Positions 8,601 through 16,134 of a stretch of 64,000 nt of DNA are shown in pieces. This DNA is from an uncultured Christensenellaceae bacterium. GTDB taxonomy: Bacteria > Bacillota > Clostridia > Christensenellales > Pumilibacteraceae. Below the pieces are notes generated by a model that saw only the letters and a list, made by a program, of their open reading frames with translations, was not told the origin of the DNA and did not search any database. The stretch covers positions 152,830 through 216,829 of the forward strand of contig CAJULQ010000003.1 in NCBI GenBank assembly GCA_910587595.1. Reading direction: 5' to 3'. Positions within the stretch are counted from its first letter, which is position 1. Each line of letters opens with the position of its first letter. The translations under genes were made by a program, and so were the position numbers.

Positions 8601-10056
8601 GCCCGATATGGATAACGATGCCGCCCGTGGCGTTCATGTCGGCCTCGCTCATCTGTATTTTGATAACTTCGCCCGCGGGTGCGTACACGCCCGTAACGCC
8701 GTAGCCGCGCGTGTAGGCGCGGGGACGCATGGTCACCGATTTGATGATGCCCGGCTCGTCGGGGCTGACGTCGCCCATATATAGACCCGCCGACGCGGAA
8801 TGCTTGTAGATGCGGCGGTGCTTGCCGTATTTGTCCAGCGTGGGTTGCGGGTCGGCCGTGGTGCCGTTGTAGAGGTAGCCGTCTTTGTCCATCCACTTGT
8901 AGTTGCCGCCGCCCGCGTTCCACGTGCCCGTGGCCGTAAGATAGCTCGATTCGGCGATAAGCGCTTTACGCGCCGCGATGTTTTCCTCGCTGCTACCTAT
9001 CACGGTGCTGAGCGTGTAGCCGAACTTGGGGTATACGCCCAAGCCTTCGTCGCGGCTGTTTTGGGGAATGTTGCGCTCCACCGTGCCTATGGTTTGGTTG
9101 GAGTAGCCCACCGCAGTGGTGCCTTTTTTGTCGGTGTTGTAAGGATATTTTTGGATCTGATCGGGCGTGAACTTTGTTTCGGTGCCCGTGCTGATGTCGT
9201 CGTAGGGGTCGTACGGCTTTATTTGGCTGCCCAAATTGTAGGCGCCGCGATCGGGAACGGGAATGGTGATCGTGCCGTTGCCGTTGTTGCCGCCGTCGCC
9301 GCCGATGTCGGTGTTGCCGTCGCCGCCGGGATTCAAGTGATTGCCGTTGTTGCCCGTTCCTTTACCGCACGAACGCGCGCCCAAGGCAATGCTCAAAATA
9401 AGCAGACTGAGCACAAGAAAAGACAGAATGGCAATGGCGGCAATGCGCGTTTTTTTGTTTTGCCATACGCCCGCCACAAAACCGCCCACCGAAGATTTGG
9501 CGGCGGGGGCATTCTTTTTTTGTTGTTGACGCGTTGCGGCGCTCGGCTTTTTGGCCGTTGCGCTCGAAGATCTTGCGGCGGGTTTGGCCGTTTGCGCGGC
9601 CGCAATGTTGGCTTTAGGGGGGGGCACCGTACGCGTTGCAGTCGCCGCGGGTTTGGCAGGTTGTGCGGTGCGAGCGGCGGGCGCGGTGCGCGTTGCCGCT
9701 GTTGCGGGTTTTGCCGCGGGTTTGGCGGGTTGTGCGGTGCGAGCGGCGGGCGTGGTGCGCGTTGCCGCTGTTGCGGGTTTTGCCGCGGGCGTCGCCGTGG
9801 GTTTGGCGGGTTGTGCGGTGCGAGCGGCGGGCGTGGTGCGCGTTGCCGCTGCCGTAGGTTTTGCCGCGGGCGTCGCCGCGGGTTTGGCGGGTTGTGCGGT
9901 GCGAGCGGCGGGCGCGGTGCGCGTTGCCGCTGTTGCGGGTTTTGCCGCGGGTTTGGCGGGTTGCGCGGTGCGAGCGGCGGGCGTGGTGCGCGTTGCCGCT
10001 GTAGTAGGTTTTGCCGCGGGCGTCGCCGTTTTGTTTTTCTGGTCTTTGTCTGCCAT
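5644..10056 (-). CDS. Membrane-anchored M60-like (mucin-peptidase family) metallopeptidase with carbohydrate-binding modules
   Basis: 1,470 residues; AAGGAGAG precedes the ATG. Residues 1-200 are a basic Lys/Arg/Ala/Pro/Thr tail with five 23-27-residue repeats. One transmembrane helix spans about 204-227, then a Gly/Asn linker. The M60/enhancin-like domain carries the zinc motif H678-E679-x2-H682 and Glu694 in GEVTNN, matching HExxH-x(8-28)-E. A PA14-like segment lies near residue 1050, an F5/8-type C (CBM32-like) module at about 1230-1360, and a second beta-sandwich module at the C-terminus. The topology suggests the basic tail is cytoplasmic and the peptidase external, acting on mucin-type glycoproteins. 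A C8 tract (9617-9624) lies in codons 144-147. The substrate is inferred from the family. Confidence 0.85.
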   Translation of the reverse strand: MADKDQKNKTATPAAKPTTAATRTTPAARTAQPAKPAAKPATAATRTAPAARTAQPAKPAATPAAKPTAAATRTTPAARTAQPAKPTATPAAKPATAATRTTPAARTAQPAKPAAKPATAATRTAPAARTAQPAKPAATATRTVPPPKANIAAAQTAKPAARSSSATAKKPSAATRQQQKKNAPAAKSSVGGFVAGVWQNKKTRIAAIAILSFLVLSLLILSIALGARSCGKGTGNNGNHLNPGGDGNTDIGGDGGNNGNGTITIPVPDRGAYNLGSQIKPYDPYDDISTGTETKFTPDQIQKYPYNTDKKGTTAVGYSNQTIGTVERNIPQNSRDEGLGVYPKFGYTLSTVIGSSEENIAARKALIAESSYLTATGTWNAGGGNYKWMDKDGYLYNGTTADPQPTLDKYGKHRRIYKHSASAGLYMGDVSPDEPGIIKSVTMRPRAYTRGYGVTGVYAPAGEVIKIQMSEADMNATGGIVIHIGQALYNGKANNIWVEKGQMQRIPHLLNTMVVDKSTATLENGVYTAYVGSFIGGPLYIRNETVTFTATVSGGVAYSHFILGYTTQEEYEKNARSSAPYFDMEVWDNGVLHSGPKYYARNLSYDDAYKAAVLWDKVASVTTTGSTQGIVFLYEPFVAAGAAVAFPGQGSVNCPAGWMSNSLNYNTIVSSGAWGNFHEYHHNFQGYGVGAGGEVTNNGMTLVSYALFTKISANRGIASYGGAGLGGWNSYTSATWALNDVLKIAKPDENPSNGNKGLSLYATLLHNFGPDAYIQAKVQQRSHSYGENYQGYLRAWQDITHQDMTYYFKDILKGLDETTAAKWRNPDYPTFVPVSSVYQTGRTYTYDGVKKEITTMQPYVIPYTDSFTVDLSPYTAPNGQYASGSVILPDGFSYTVKNVATPEHGTVSDIDKTAKTFVYHPDAAHARSGKIVVTLGITKTDGNIVTNRIDDVDLILEFEQSHETNKATLRRTTYTYNANTMYTDAQTAFESNYAGYTGAPVTYDHSNPVQNCNTDIWFYPDNDDNHTAHPNAPDWHFVRNNTVDELQGKLYFEAAGKYRIYLRGRTNAAVYYSLDNGQTYTLGAKITSGNTSNFRPNEPDSYFDLELPEHSWVYVKEVLIVQSSPSVSFIGLGTAQWTQPMFTITTDEDGTLHYFDYQGNEVTEEEANNAAPIPPTKASYVNAYRPDYEFPDNAGFETEYFYTRKYNYTYSVKHNNLSQSVVGDPQCPSNFPIENLFDNDLTTSCSSPAIVSADKPWEITVDLGKVITANKFTLTGRLNNGAGNQNQTPKSFTLYVGNTPETLQELFTVENGTVSGITIQQAFERTSFRYYKIVVRQTVQGRFAAIANIEFSDNIPNGNLITPDHDMFTYTGNWSGLQTNATFGHIYVGQSGATVSFTFTGTRLALLSSFAEGTDFTVTIDGRVVPSIELKDDQNPYGVSYISSELSNGSHSVTVKCNTKANIDSVVIYA
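9643..10011 (-). repeat. Five tandem 69/81-bp repeats in the M60-like gene
   Basis: Each unit encodes KPATAATRTTPAARTAQPAK with small variants. Units are 23 residues, or 27 when TPAA is added (residues 16-138). The units are near-identical in DNA, so copy number can change by recombination or slippage without shifting the frame. Confidence 0.9.
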
Positions 10057-10391
10057 AAAAAACTCTCCTTACATTACATATATGTTGCGTAAAATTTTTT
10101 GCGCATGCTTGCAAAGGGTTGCTATAGTATTCATATACAGCATGCAGGCGTAATATAGCAAAATCATGGCGCTGTTTGCATTATTTATTTGTTGTCAAGT
10201 ATTTTTCGCCAAACGTTTTTACGGGGCAACGCAACAACAATTTTGCCGTATGCTATTATAGCATATAAAATTGCGTTAGGCAAGACTATTTCTAACGTTT
10301 GCGGCAATTGAAACGCCAAGCGGGTGTGGCCGTGCCGCCGTATATTCAAAAACAAGCAAATACCGTTTTTGGGATATTATATCAACCGAAC
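10057..10391. other. Intergenic region, no gene seen
   Basis: No ORF with a credible start. It is AT-richer than the flanking genes and contains a short palindrome (TATGCTATTATAGCATA, about 10,249-10,265). It must hold the promoter of the minus-strand M60-like gene, but no -35/-10 pair is convincing. Confidence 0.5.
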
Positions 10392-10417
10392 AAAAAAAAC
10401 ACCGCTCGGTGTTTTTT
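10392..10417 (-). terminator. Terminator after the ECF S-component gene
   Basis: Stem AAAAAACACCG with CGGTGTTTTTT, just past the minus-strand stop at 10,424. It reads with a T-run in the minus direction and could also act in the plus direction. Confidence 0.8.
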
Positions 10418-10423
10418 GCGTTG

Positions 10424-10957
10424 TTATTCTTTTATGCCTATATGATTCACTTGTAAGAGCTTTAAAAGCGGGGGGAATAGGCATAACGTTGTAATCAAAG
10501 CGCACAGCATTTGCGGTATAGCGGTGTAAAGGGAAGTCAGCCAGTAGGCTTTGGCGGCTTGCGTTGAATACTCGAAAAACAGCGGCGTAATGATGTTGTC
10601 GATTACCGTAAAAAGAGCCGTCATAGCCACAGCCAATAGCACCAATGCCGCATGTTTTGCGATAGAATATTTGCGCTTGAAAGCTTTGCCCACAAGACCG
10701 AATAGCACCGCAAACAAATTGTAATATATCGCGTACAATAATATTACGGTAGGCATAAACCCAAACAAAACGCACCGCAAGATTGTAAAAGCGTTTGCTA
10801 CCAACATGCCTTGCCGCACGCCGCAATTATAACAAAAGACGAGCAACAGAACGGTGACAAACTCCACGCCCGCAATGCCGCTTAGCGCAAACTGTGCCCC
10901 TATGAGTAAGGCGGTAAACACGCCCGCCGTTACTATGTTTCTTGCGCCGTTTCGCAC
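10424..10957 (-). CDS. ECF transporter S component (substrate-binding membrane subunit), probably for cobalamin
   Basis: About 177 residues with five or six hydrophobic helices and short charged loops, typical of S components of energy-coupling factor transporters. I chose GTG 10,957, which follows the stop of the lipoprotein gene after 2 nt and suggests reinitiation. An upstream in-frame TTG at 10,981 would add eight residues. Neither has a Shine-Dalgarno sequence. The gene lies behind a cobalamin riboswitch and next to a DUF4430 lipoprotein, so B12 or a precursor is the likely cargo. The EcfA/EcfT energizing module is not in the window and is usually shared. Confidence 0.72.
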   Translation of the reverse strand: MRNGARNIVTAGVFTALLIGAQFALSGIAGVEFVTVLLLVFCYNCGVRQGMLVANAFTILRCVLFGFMPTVILLYAIYYNLFAVLFGLVGKAFKRKYSIAKHAALVLLAVAMTALFTVIDNIITPLFFEYSTQAAKAYWLTSLYTAIPQMLCALITTLCLFPPLLKLLQVNHIGIKE

Positions 10958-10959
10958 GT

Positions 10960-11385
10960 TCAGAACGTTTGGTATACCCAAATATAAAGCGCGCCGGCTT
11001 TTATTTTAAGCAACTCTGCGCCTAGCGTTGCCGAGCCGTATATTTTTCCGTTATATTCCACCGTGCCCCACGCATCGTTAGCGTTGCTTGTATCGCTTGT
11101 ATACAGCATCCAACATTGTGAGAAGTCTGCGGCATTCTCTATGCCGTTCACCGACGTAATCATGCCGTTTTTCATGGCAAAATCCAATTCGCCGCTTTCT
11201 TTCAGCTTGGTCATGTAATCGACCAGTGTGTCGTCTTCGCTCACGTTTTCATTTGCGTTGATGATTATAAACGTGTCCGATTCTTTAAGAACAATCGGAT
11301 CTTTTTTGTCTACGCACGCGCATAAAAGTATGCTTGCCATGCACATGAGCATAATAAAAGTTACAAGTCTGACGGTTTTTTTCAT
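10960..11385 (-). CDS. DUF4430 lipoprotein (transcobalamin C-terminal-like fold)
   Basis: 141 residues. A signal peptide ends in a lipobox (SILLCAC), so mature Cys is near residue 24. The rest matches DUF4430: an exposed beta-rich domain with the WGTVEYNGKIYG segment and a C-terminal GALYIWVYQTF strand. DUF4430 resembles the C-terminal domain of transcobalamin and intrinsic factor. It is probably an extracellular, membrane-tethered corrinoid capture protein handing ligand to the adjacent S component. It is the first gene after the riboswitch. Confidence 0.75.
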   Translation of the reverse strand: MKKTVRLVTFIMLMCMASILLCACVDKKDPIVLKESDTFIIINANENVSEDDTLVDYMTKLKESGELDFAMKNGMITSVNGIENAADFSQCWMLYTSDTSNANDAWGTVEYNGKIYGSATLGAELLKIKAGALYIWVYQTF

Positions 11386-11412
11386 TTATCTATACTCCTA
11401 ACCTATAATAAC

Positions 11413-11441
11413 AAAAAAGCGTGCCGTTTTCTCGGACACGC
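11413..11441 (-). terminator. Riboswitch expression-platform terminator
   Basis: On the minus strand, GCGTGtCCG pairs with CGGCACGC (one bulge) and is followed by six T. It lies between the riboswitch aptamer and the lipoprotein start, so ligand binding probably causes premature termination. Confidence 0.8.
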
Positions 11442-11479
11442 AAAAAACAAGCCTATTAGGCTTTTATTTGCATTTCTTC

Positions 11480-11616
11480 ATTGCCCAAGAAAATCAAATA
11501 CGGGTTCGGCGGGTAGGTTATCGGACTTTGACCGCAATGACTGTTGCGACGGAATTGCACCGTACTTCCCCTACTTTCCGTGCTAAAAGCACGACTCGCA
11601 CCGACTATTAAGCTAT
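11480..11616 (-). ncRNA. Cobalamin riboswitch aptamer
   Basis: The minus-strand RNA holds the family landmarks in order: a GGTGC segment near the 5' end, GGGGAAGTACGGTGCAATTC (the B12-box region), CCGTCGCAACAGTC, and at the 3' end AGTCCGATAACCTACC. It starts at a strong promoter and ends in an intrinsic terminator before the DUF4430 lipoprotein. It looks like the shorter adenosylcobalamin type, but I cannot fix the class by eye. Confidence 0.8.
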
Positions 11617-11622
11617 ATTGGC

Positions 11623-11651
11623 AGTATACCGCCTTCTCGAATATATGTCAA
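11623..11651 (-). promoter_or_regulatory. Promoter of the riboswitch-controlled operon
   Basis: Minus-strand TTGACA (11,646-11,651) and TATACT (11,623-11,628) with 17-bp spacing. The start of transcription is expected near 11,616, at the 5' edge of the riboswitch. Confidence 0.88.
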
Positions 11652-11740
11652 ACAAATTCGTGCGGTTCATAAAAAAGTCGTTTCGATTCTTTTTGCGTGG
11701 AAAGGATCGTGAATAGTGTAGGGAATAATATATAAGACGC

Positions 11741-11769
11741 TTGATTTTATTGGTCGGGTTTGGTATAAT
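11741..11769 (+). promoter_or_regulatory. Promoter of the Fic gene
   Basis: TTGATT (11,741-11,746), 17 bp, TATAAT (11,764-11,769). AAGGAGAG and ATG 11,790 follow. Confidence 0.85.
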
Positions 11770-11789
11770 GCATAAAGGAGAGATTTGCA

Positions 11790-12776
11790 ATGGATAGTTA
11801 TATTCCGCCTTTTGAAATGACAAATGAAATGTTTACGCTTGCGGCACAAATCATGGAACAGCTCGGAAAACTCTCGAACGTAAACGAACTGGAAAAACTG
11901 CCGAGATTAAGAAAAGTGTCAAGAATCAAGAGTATTCATTCTTCGCTTGCCATAGAAAACAATACGTTATCCGTCAAACAAGTAACAGACGTTATAGAAG
12001 GGAAAAGAGTTCTCGGCCCGTCCGATGATATTTTAGCCGTAAAGAATGCTTTTGCCGCGTATAACGAACTTGACGGAATCGATGCTTTCAGCTTGACGGA
12101 TTTGCAAAAAGTTCACGCAATTATGATGGACGGGCTTGTATCGGAAAGCGGCATGCTGCGGACGGGAGACGTAGGCGTTTTTGATGCAAACGGTACTGTG
12201 GTGCACGTTGCTCCGCCCGCTACTGTCGCAAGAGAGCAAATAGAACAACTGTTCCGTTGGATAAAAAAATCGGACGTTCAAATGCTTATAAAATCAAGCG
12301 TGTTTCATTATGAATTTGAATTTATTCATCCGTTCCGTGACGGCAACGGCAGAATGGGTAGGTACTGGCAGACGGCATTGCTTGCCGGTTGGAAGCCGAT
12401 TTTTAAGTATATTCCTATCGAGAGTGTTATTAAGGATAACCAAGAAGCGTATTATAATGCAATTAAGGTTTCAACAAGACAAGGCAAGTCAAACGTATTT
12501 ATTGAATTTATGCTCGACGTCATTTTGAAAGCGATAACCGATATTGTCAATGATACCGCCGAACATTATAATCATTTAAGCGTGCAAATAAACAAACTAA
12601 TGCGGGTGTTGGAATCTTACCCGCAATCGGCGCAAATGCTTATGGACAAGTTGGGTTTAAAATCACGCGTAGGTTTTCGCAAAAATTACTTGAACCCCGC
12701 CATAGAAGCGGGACTCGTGGGGATGACTATTCCGGATAAGCCTACAAGCAAAAGCCAAATGTATTACAAAATGTAA
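11790..12776 (+). CDS. Fic-family AMP-transferase with N-terminal inhibitory helix
   Basis: 328 residues. The Fic motif HPFRDGNGRMGR begins at His180. The N-terminal inhibitory motif (S/T)xxxE(G/N) is present as Ser52-L-A-I-Glu56-Asn57, placing it in the autoinhibited class (class II). A C-terminal winged helix (about 270-328) is likely. Fic enzymes usually transfer AMP from ATP to hydroxyl side chains of target proteins. Stand-alone copies occur as toxins or regulators, and the target here is unknown. It has its own promoter and a good ribosome site. Its base composition is AT-rich like the mobile island to its right and unlike the GC-rich host genes, so it was probably acquired. Confidence 0.9.
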   Translation: MDSYIPPFEMTNEMFTLAAQIMEQLGKLSNVNELEKLPRLRKVSRIKSIHSSLAIENNTLSVKQVTDVIEGKRVLGPSDDILAVKNAFAAYNELDGIDAFSLTDLQKVHAIMMDGLVSESGMLRTGDVGVFDANGTVVHVAPPATVAREQIEQLFRWIKKSDVQMLIKSSVFHYEFEFIHPFRDGNGRMGRYWQTALLAGWKPIFKYIPIESVIKDNQEAYYNAIKVSTRQGKSNVFIEFMLDVILKAITDIVNDTAEHYNHLSVQINKLMRVLESYPQSAQMLMDKLGLKSRVGFRKNYLNPAIEAGLVGMTIPDKPTSKSQMYYKM

Positions 12777-12797
12777 CGGTATGGAATCCAAAATCAT

Positions 12798-12838
12798 AAA
12801 AAAACGGCTAAAATCATTTGATTTTAACCGCTTTTGGC
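12798..12838. terminator. Terminator shared by the Fic gene and the resident recombinase
   Basis: An inverted repeat around TAAAATCA/TGATTTTA extended by CGG/CCG, flanked by A-runs and a short T-run. It overlaps the last codons of the minus-strand recombinase (stop 12,814-12,816). Confidence 0.6.
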
Positions 12839-13935
12839 GCGCCAAGTGATTTAATATCCGAATTTTTTGTTGCTTCAAGCTCGGAAAAGAACACCGTCTG
12901 CGTTCCGTCTTTGAAGTTAAAAGTAATGGTAAACTTATCGTCATACAGGTAAATTGAGTTTACGAACCCGTCTATAAGCCGCCGTTTACCTTCAAGCGTG
13001 GTAATATCAAGATTACTAAATCTCTCTATACCAAACTGTATTTGTTCTTTCGTAAGGAAGGGCTTTTTTATTTTCTCTTGCAAAATGGCGATTTCGATTT
13101 CTTTCTTTTTGGTTTCAAGTTGTGCGAGTCTGTCCTTCGTTGTGTCCGTGATAATGCCTTGCTCGATAGCGTTCATAAGATTTTCTATGCGCTTTTCGGT
13201 GTCGGCAAGCTGTCCTTTCAAGTGCGGTATTCTCGGATTTTCTTCGCCCTGCAATACGAAAATTCTTTCGGTAAGGTATTCAACGAGCTTATCGTCGTGG
13301 AGTACTTTCATAGCTTTTTCAACTACCAAATCTTCTATCCAATCTTTCCGCACGGCTTTTTTGTCGCAGATATGTACTTTCTTTGTGTTGGCGCATTTAT
13401 AGTAACGGTAAACCCTTGAAGTTCCCATACCGCTTTCGCCAACCATATGAGTATTGCATTTGCCACAGAAAAGTTTTAGAGTAAGCAAATAATCATCTTC
13501 GGCTTTATGCCTTGCCGGCGCTTTCTTGTTCTTTGCCAAACGCTGTTGTACTCTCTCGAAAACATCTTCCGATACAAGCGGCGGTATAATGTTAGGCACG
13601 GTTACATCACGGAATTTATATTCACCCAAATAACGGCGGTTGGATAGCATACGCTGAACGCCCGTGCCGTTTATCTTGCCGCCACGATAAGAGCGTATCT
13701 TCTTTTCGTCAAGGTAGTCCACTATATATTTAATGGTATGCCCGTCGGCGTACATAGTGAAAATCTCTTGAAGAATAGGCGCATAAGTTTCGTGCGGCTC
13801 GAACTTTCTTTCCGCATTGAGCTTATAACCGAAAGTGATTTGACCGCCGTTGTTTATGCCTTTGAGTACGTTTTCAGTCATACCGCGCACAACCTTTTCG
13901 GCAAGTTCGGCGGAGTAGTATTCTGCCATTCCTTC
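12814..13935 (-). pseudogene. C-terminal part of an interrupted serine recombinase
   Basis: Encodes about 371 residues from MAEYYSAEL to the end: recombinase domain, zinc beta-ribbon (CGKC, later CAN and CDK cysteines), coiled coil and C-terminal tail. The catalytic resolvase domain is missing. Its N-terminal part is found 9.1 kb away (22,928-23,404, same strand). Joining the two at the shared GAAGG core restores one frame, VLEG-MAEYY, for a protein of about 493 residues. The gene was therefore cut by the element at 13,931-23,044. A TTG at 13,939 could start a truncated protein, but it has no good ribosome site. Confidence 0.88.
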
Positions 13936-13953
13936 TAACAAGCCAAATGGACA
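13931..13953. other. Left attachment site of the inserted element
   Basis: Core CCTTC next to recombinase-gene DNA on the left, then element DNA with the CAAATGGACA arm. It pairs with the site at 23,019-23,044. Confidence 0.75.
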
Positions 13954-13981
13954 TAAAGCCTATTTTGGGGGTGTTTTGGTA

Positions 13982-15625
13982 TTACGGGGATAAAACCGAA
14001 TCGATGTCAATCTTGTAGTAGATATGTATCTCTTGCGGTTTGCCCGTAACCGTTTCTTTGCCGCCGATGATAAGTCTGTCGAATAACGCCAAGCACATCT
14101 CGCGTGTGAGCGTAGGCGAATTGAAATACATTTTCAGCCTACGGATAAATTCGTCCACGTCGGTCTTTGCTTGCGACACTTGTTCAAGCCCTTGCGTTAG
14201 CGAAGATACTTTCTCTTTGAGTTCCGTCTGTTCGGCGGTGTACTTGTCGATTAGCTTCACGCACACGCTTTCGGGAATCTTGCCAGCGACTTTTTCTTCA
14301 AACGCCGCTTCGATTAGTTTGTCGAGTTCGGTCAAACGCTTTTCGGCTCTTTTTAGCTCTTTCTTAACATCGGCTTGATTTCTATCCGCGAGCGTGGCTT
14401 GCTGTTGAAGATAACGTTGTTTGAATTCCGCTTCGTGTCCTATAATCATCTCGGCTTTCGCCGCAACGTCGTTTTTGACAAGCTGCTCCAAAACGGGTAC
14501 GGTAATGAAATGACTGAAACAAGCAGATGAACCCATACGCGATTTTGTTCCGCAGTTAAAGTTGAAATACGGCACAGCTTTCCCGACGCTTTTAATGAAC
14601 GGCGTATTCCAGCCGAGCCGCATTTTCGCACCGCAGTCCGCGCAGAACATCAGTCCCGACAGCGGGTGCATATAACCACGTTGCGTATACTTTCCGTGTC
14701 CTACGGCTTTTTCGACTTCTTTCACTCTGTCCCATAGCTCTTTCGAGATTATGGCTTCGTGCGCATTTTCCACGATTATCCAATCTTCTTCGGGACGGCG
14801 TTGCCACTTATGGTTCTTGTATGAAATTGTAGTTGATTTGTGTTGGACTAAATTGCCGATATACGCTTGGTTGGAAAGCATAGTACGGAGAACGGAAGTA
14901 CTCCATAAATGTGCCGAATTCCTTACGCCGTTAATACCCGTTGTCGCTATTCTGTAATCGTTGGGCGTTAAAACCTTTTCGACGTTCAGAATATCCGCTA
15001 TTTTTCTCGGCGTTAAACCGCTTGCACGCATTTCGAATATCCGTCTTACTATTGGCGCGGTTTCCTCGTTTACTTGCAAAGTACGTTTTTCGTCCGTGCC
15101 GAGCGTGTAACCGTATGGCGAGTGGGACATACCGTTTTTGCCTTCCTTTGCGTTCTTGATACGCACGGCGCGTAGCTTCTTGCTCGTAGTCGCCGCCCAC
15201 CATTCGTTGAACACGTTTGTAATCGGCATCATATCCATAGCGGGAGTGTCTTTGTTCTCCGTGTCGATATTGTCAGATAACGCCACAAACCGTATGCCGA
15301 ACGTGGGAAAGACGTAATCGAGGTATTGACCAACCATTATGTAGTTTCTTCCGAAACGGCTCATATCTTTGACGAGTATGGTGTTTATAACGCCTTGCTT
15401 CGCATCTTCGAGTAACCGTTTTACGCCCGCTCTTTCAAATGTAGTCCCCGATATACCGTCGTCCACGTAAACGTCGTGGAGCGTCCAGCCTTGCTCGGTT
15501 ATATACTCCGAAAGAATAGCCTTTTGGTTTTCGATAGACAGCGATTCGCCGGCGCGTTCGTCATCTCTGCTGAGCCTAACGTACATTCCTACAATGTAGT
15601 CCTTGTTGTTTTGCTTTGATTGCAT
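13982..15625 (-). CDS. Large serine recombinase (TndX/TnpX type) of the inserted element
   Basis: 547 residues from ATG 15,625, which has GAAGGAG upstream; an in-frame ATG 57 nt earlier lacks one. The N-terminal resolvase domain has the catalytic serine in YVRLSRDD and the DMSRFGRNY segment. The recombinase domain, a zinc beta-ribbon (CADCG, later NCGT and CFSH) and a long coiled coil (about 400-470) follow. It should integrate and excise the element through a short core, here GAAGG. The gene ends about 47 bp from the left attachment site, the usual place for an integrase. Confidence 0.93.
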   Translation of the reverse strand: MQSKQNNKDYIVGMYVRLSRDDERAGESLSIENQKAILSEYITEQGWTLHDVYVDDGISGTTFERAGVKRLLEDAKQGVINTILVKDMSRFGRNYIMVGQYLDYVFPTFGIRFVALSDNIDTENKDTPAMDMMPITNVFNEWWAATTSKKLRAVRIKNAKEGKNGMSHSPYGYTLGTDEKRTLQVNEETAPIVRRIFEMRASGLTPRKIADILNVEKVLTPNDYRIATTGINGVRNSAHLWSTSVLRTMLSNQAYIGNLVQHKSTTISYKNHKWQRRPEEDWIIVENAHEAIISKELWDRVKEVEKAVGHGKYTQRGYMHPLSGLMFCADCGAKMRLGWNTPFIKSVGKAVPYFNFNCGTKSRMGSSACFSHFITVPVLEQLVKNDVAAKAEMIIGHEAEFKQRYLQQQATLADRNQADVKKELKRAEKRLTELDKLIEAAFEEKVAGKIPESVCVKLIDKYTAEQTELKEKVSSLTQGLEQVSQAKTDVDEFIRRLKMYFNSPTLTREMCLALFDRLIIGGKETVTGKPQEIHIYYKIDIDSVLSP

Positions 15626-15717
15626 TCTTTTACTCCTTCGAATCAAAGCAGCCAAATTCAATGTAAGGGTATTATACCACAATACACCGAATTTGGCAAG
15701 CCCGATCCTTTCAATTT

Positions 15718-15903
15718 TTATTTAGCGGAATCTTGCATATCCGCAAGAACTTGTCTGAAAGCCAAATCGCTTAATACTTTTTTGAAGTCTTTGCCGCCTA
15801 TGTAATGGCTTACTACTATGTACTTTTTTCCGCCTATGATTTCGGTATGAGAAGTAGTAGGTACATCTCTGCCGTTGCTTAATTGTGTTGCTGTGTTGCT
15901 CGT
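15718..15903 (-). CDS. TnpW-like small element protein, apparent ACG start
   Basis: A 61-residue frame with SNTATQL at the N-terminus and HTEIIGGKKYIVVSHYIGGK in the middle, resembling the small TnpW proteins encoded near recombinases of Tn4451-like elements. No ATG, GTG or TTG fits. A GGAGG site lies 7 nt before an ACG triplet at 15,901-15,903, where homologues would start with Met. Either ACG initiates or the start has mutated. Its role is unknown in the family. It lies 92 bp upstream of the recombinase start and could be cotranscribed. Confidence 0.6.
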   Translation of the reverse strand, partial: TSNTATQLSNGRDVPTTSHTEIIGGKKYIVVSHYIGGKDFKKVLSDLAFRQVLADMQDSAK

Positions 15904-16134
15904 AACTTTTCCTCCGACTTATCTAAAATAATCATTCATATTCAATTTTCATATTCGATTTCCTCCGCGATTCTATGCGCGTATCTAAACGCAACTGTAT
16001 TTTCTTATTTGCGTTGTCCGTTCTACGACGATATTTTCCGTATAAAAAAGCCGTGATTACTCTTTCAGTCCTGTTTTGTTTTCATATTCCTGTGGACGTA
16101 TTCTTCACGGTCTTTGTTTGTCTATTTAATTGTT
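15904..16134. other. Short region between tnpW-like and MobV genes
   Basis: No intact gene seen. The minus strand holds a GGAGG followed by a six-codon frame (MKIEYE) at about 15,940-15,960, whose meaning is unclear. Confidence 0.4.

Noticed and set aside
9643..10011. CRISPR-like array
   Set aside because: The units are in-frame tandem protein repeats with no unique spacers. No cas genes are in the window.
5714..10153. Long open frames on the strand opposite and in other frames of the M60-like gene
   Set aside because: GC-rich sequence makes long spurious frames. They lack ribosome sites, give Arg/Ala/Gly-rich or His-rich nonsense, and overlap a gene with clear family motifs.
13936..15682. 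The two recombinase coding regions at 12,814 and 13,982 as one frameshifted gene
   Set aside because: The 13,982-15,625 gene is complete with its own catalytic and zinc domains. The 12,814 part matches the half gene at 22,928-23,404 instead.
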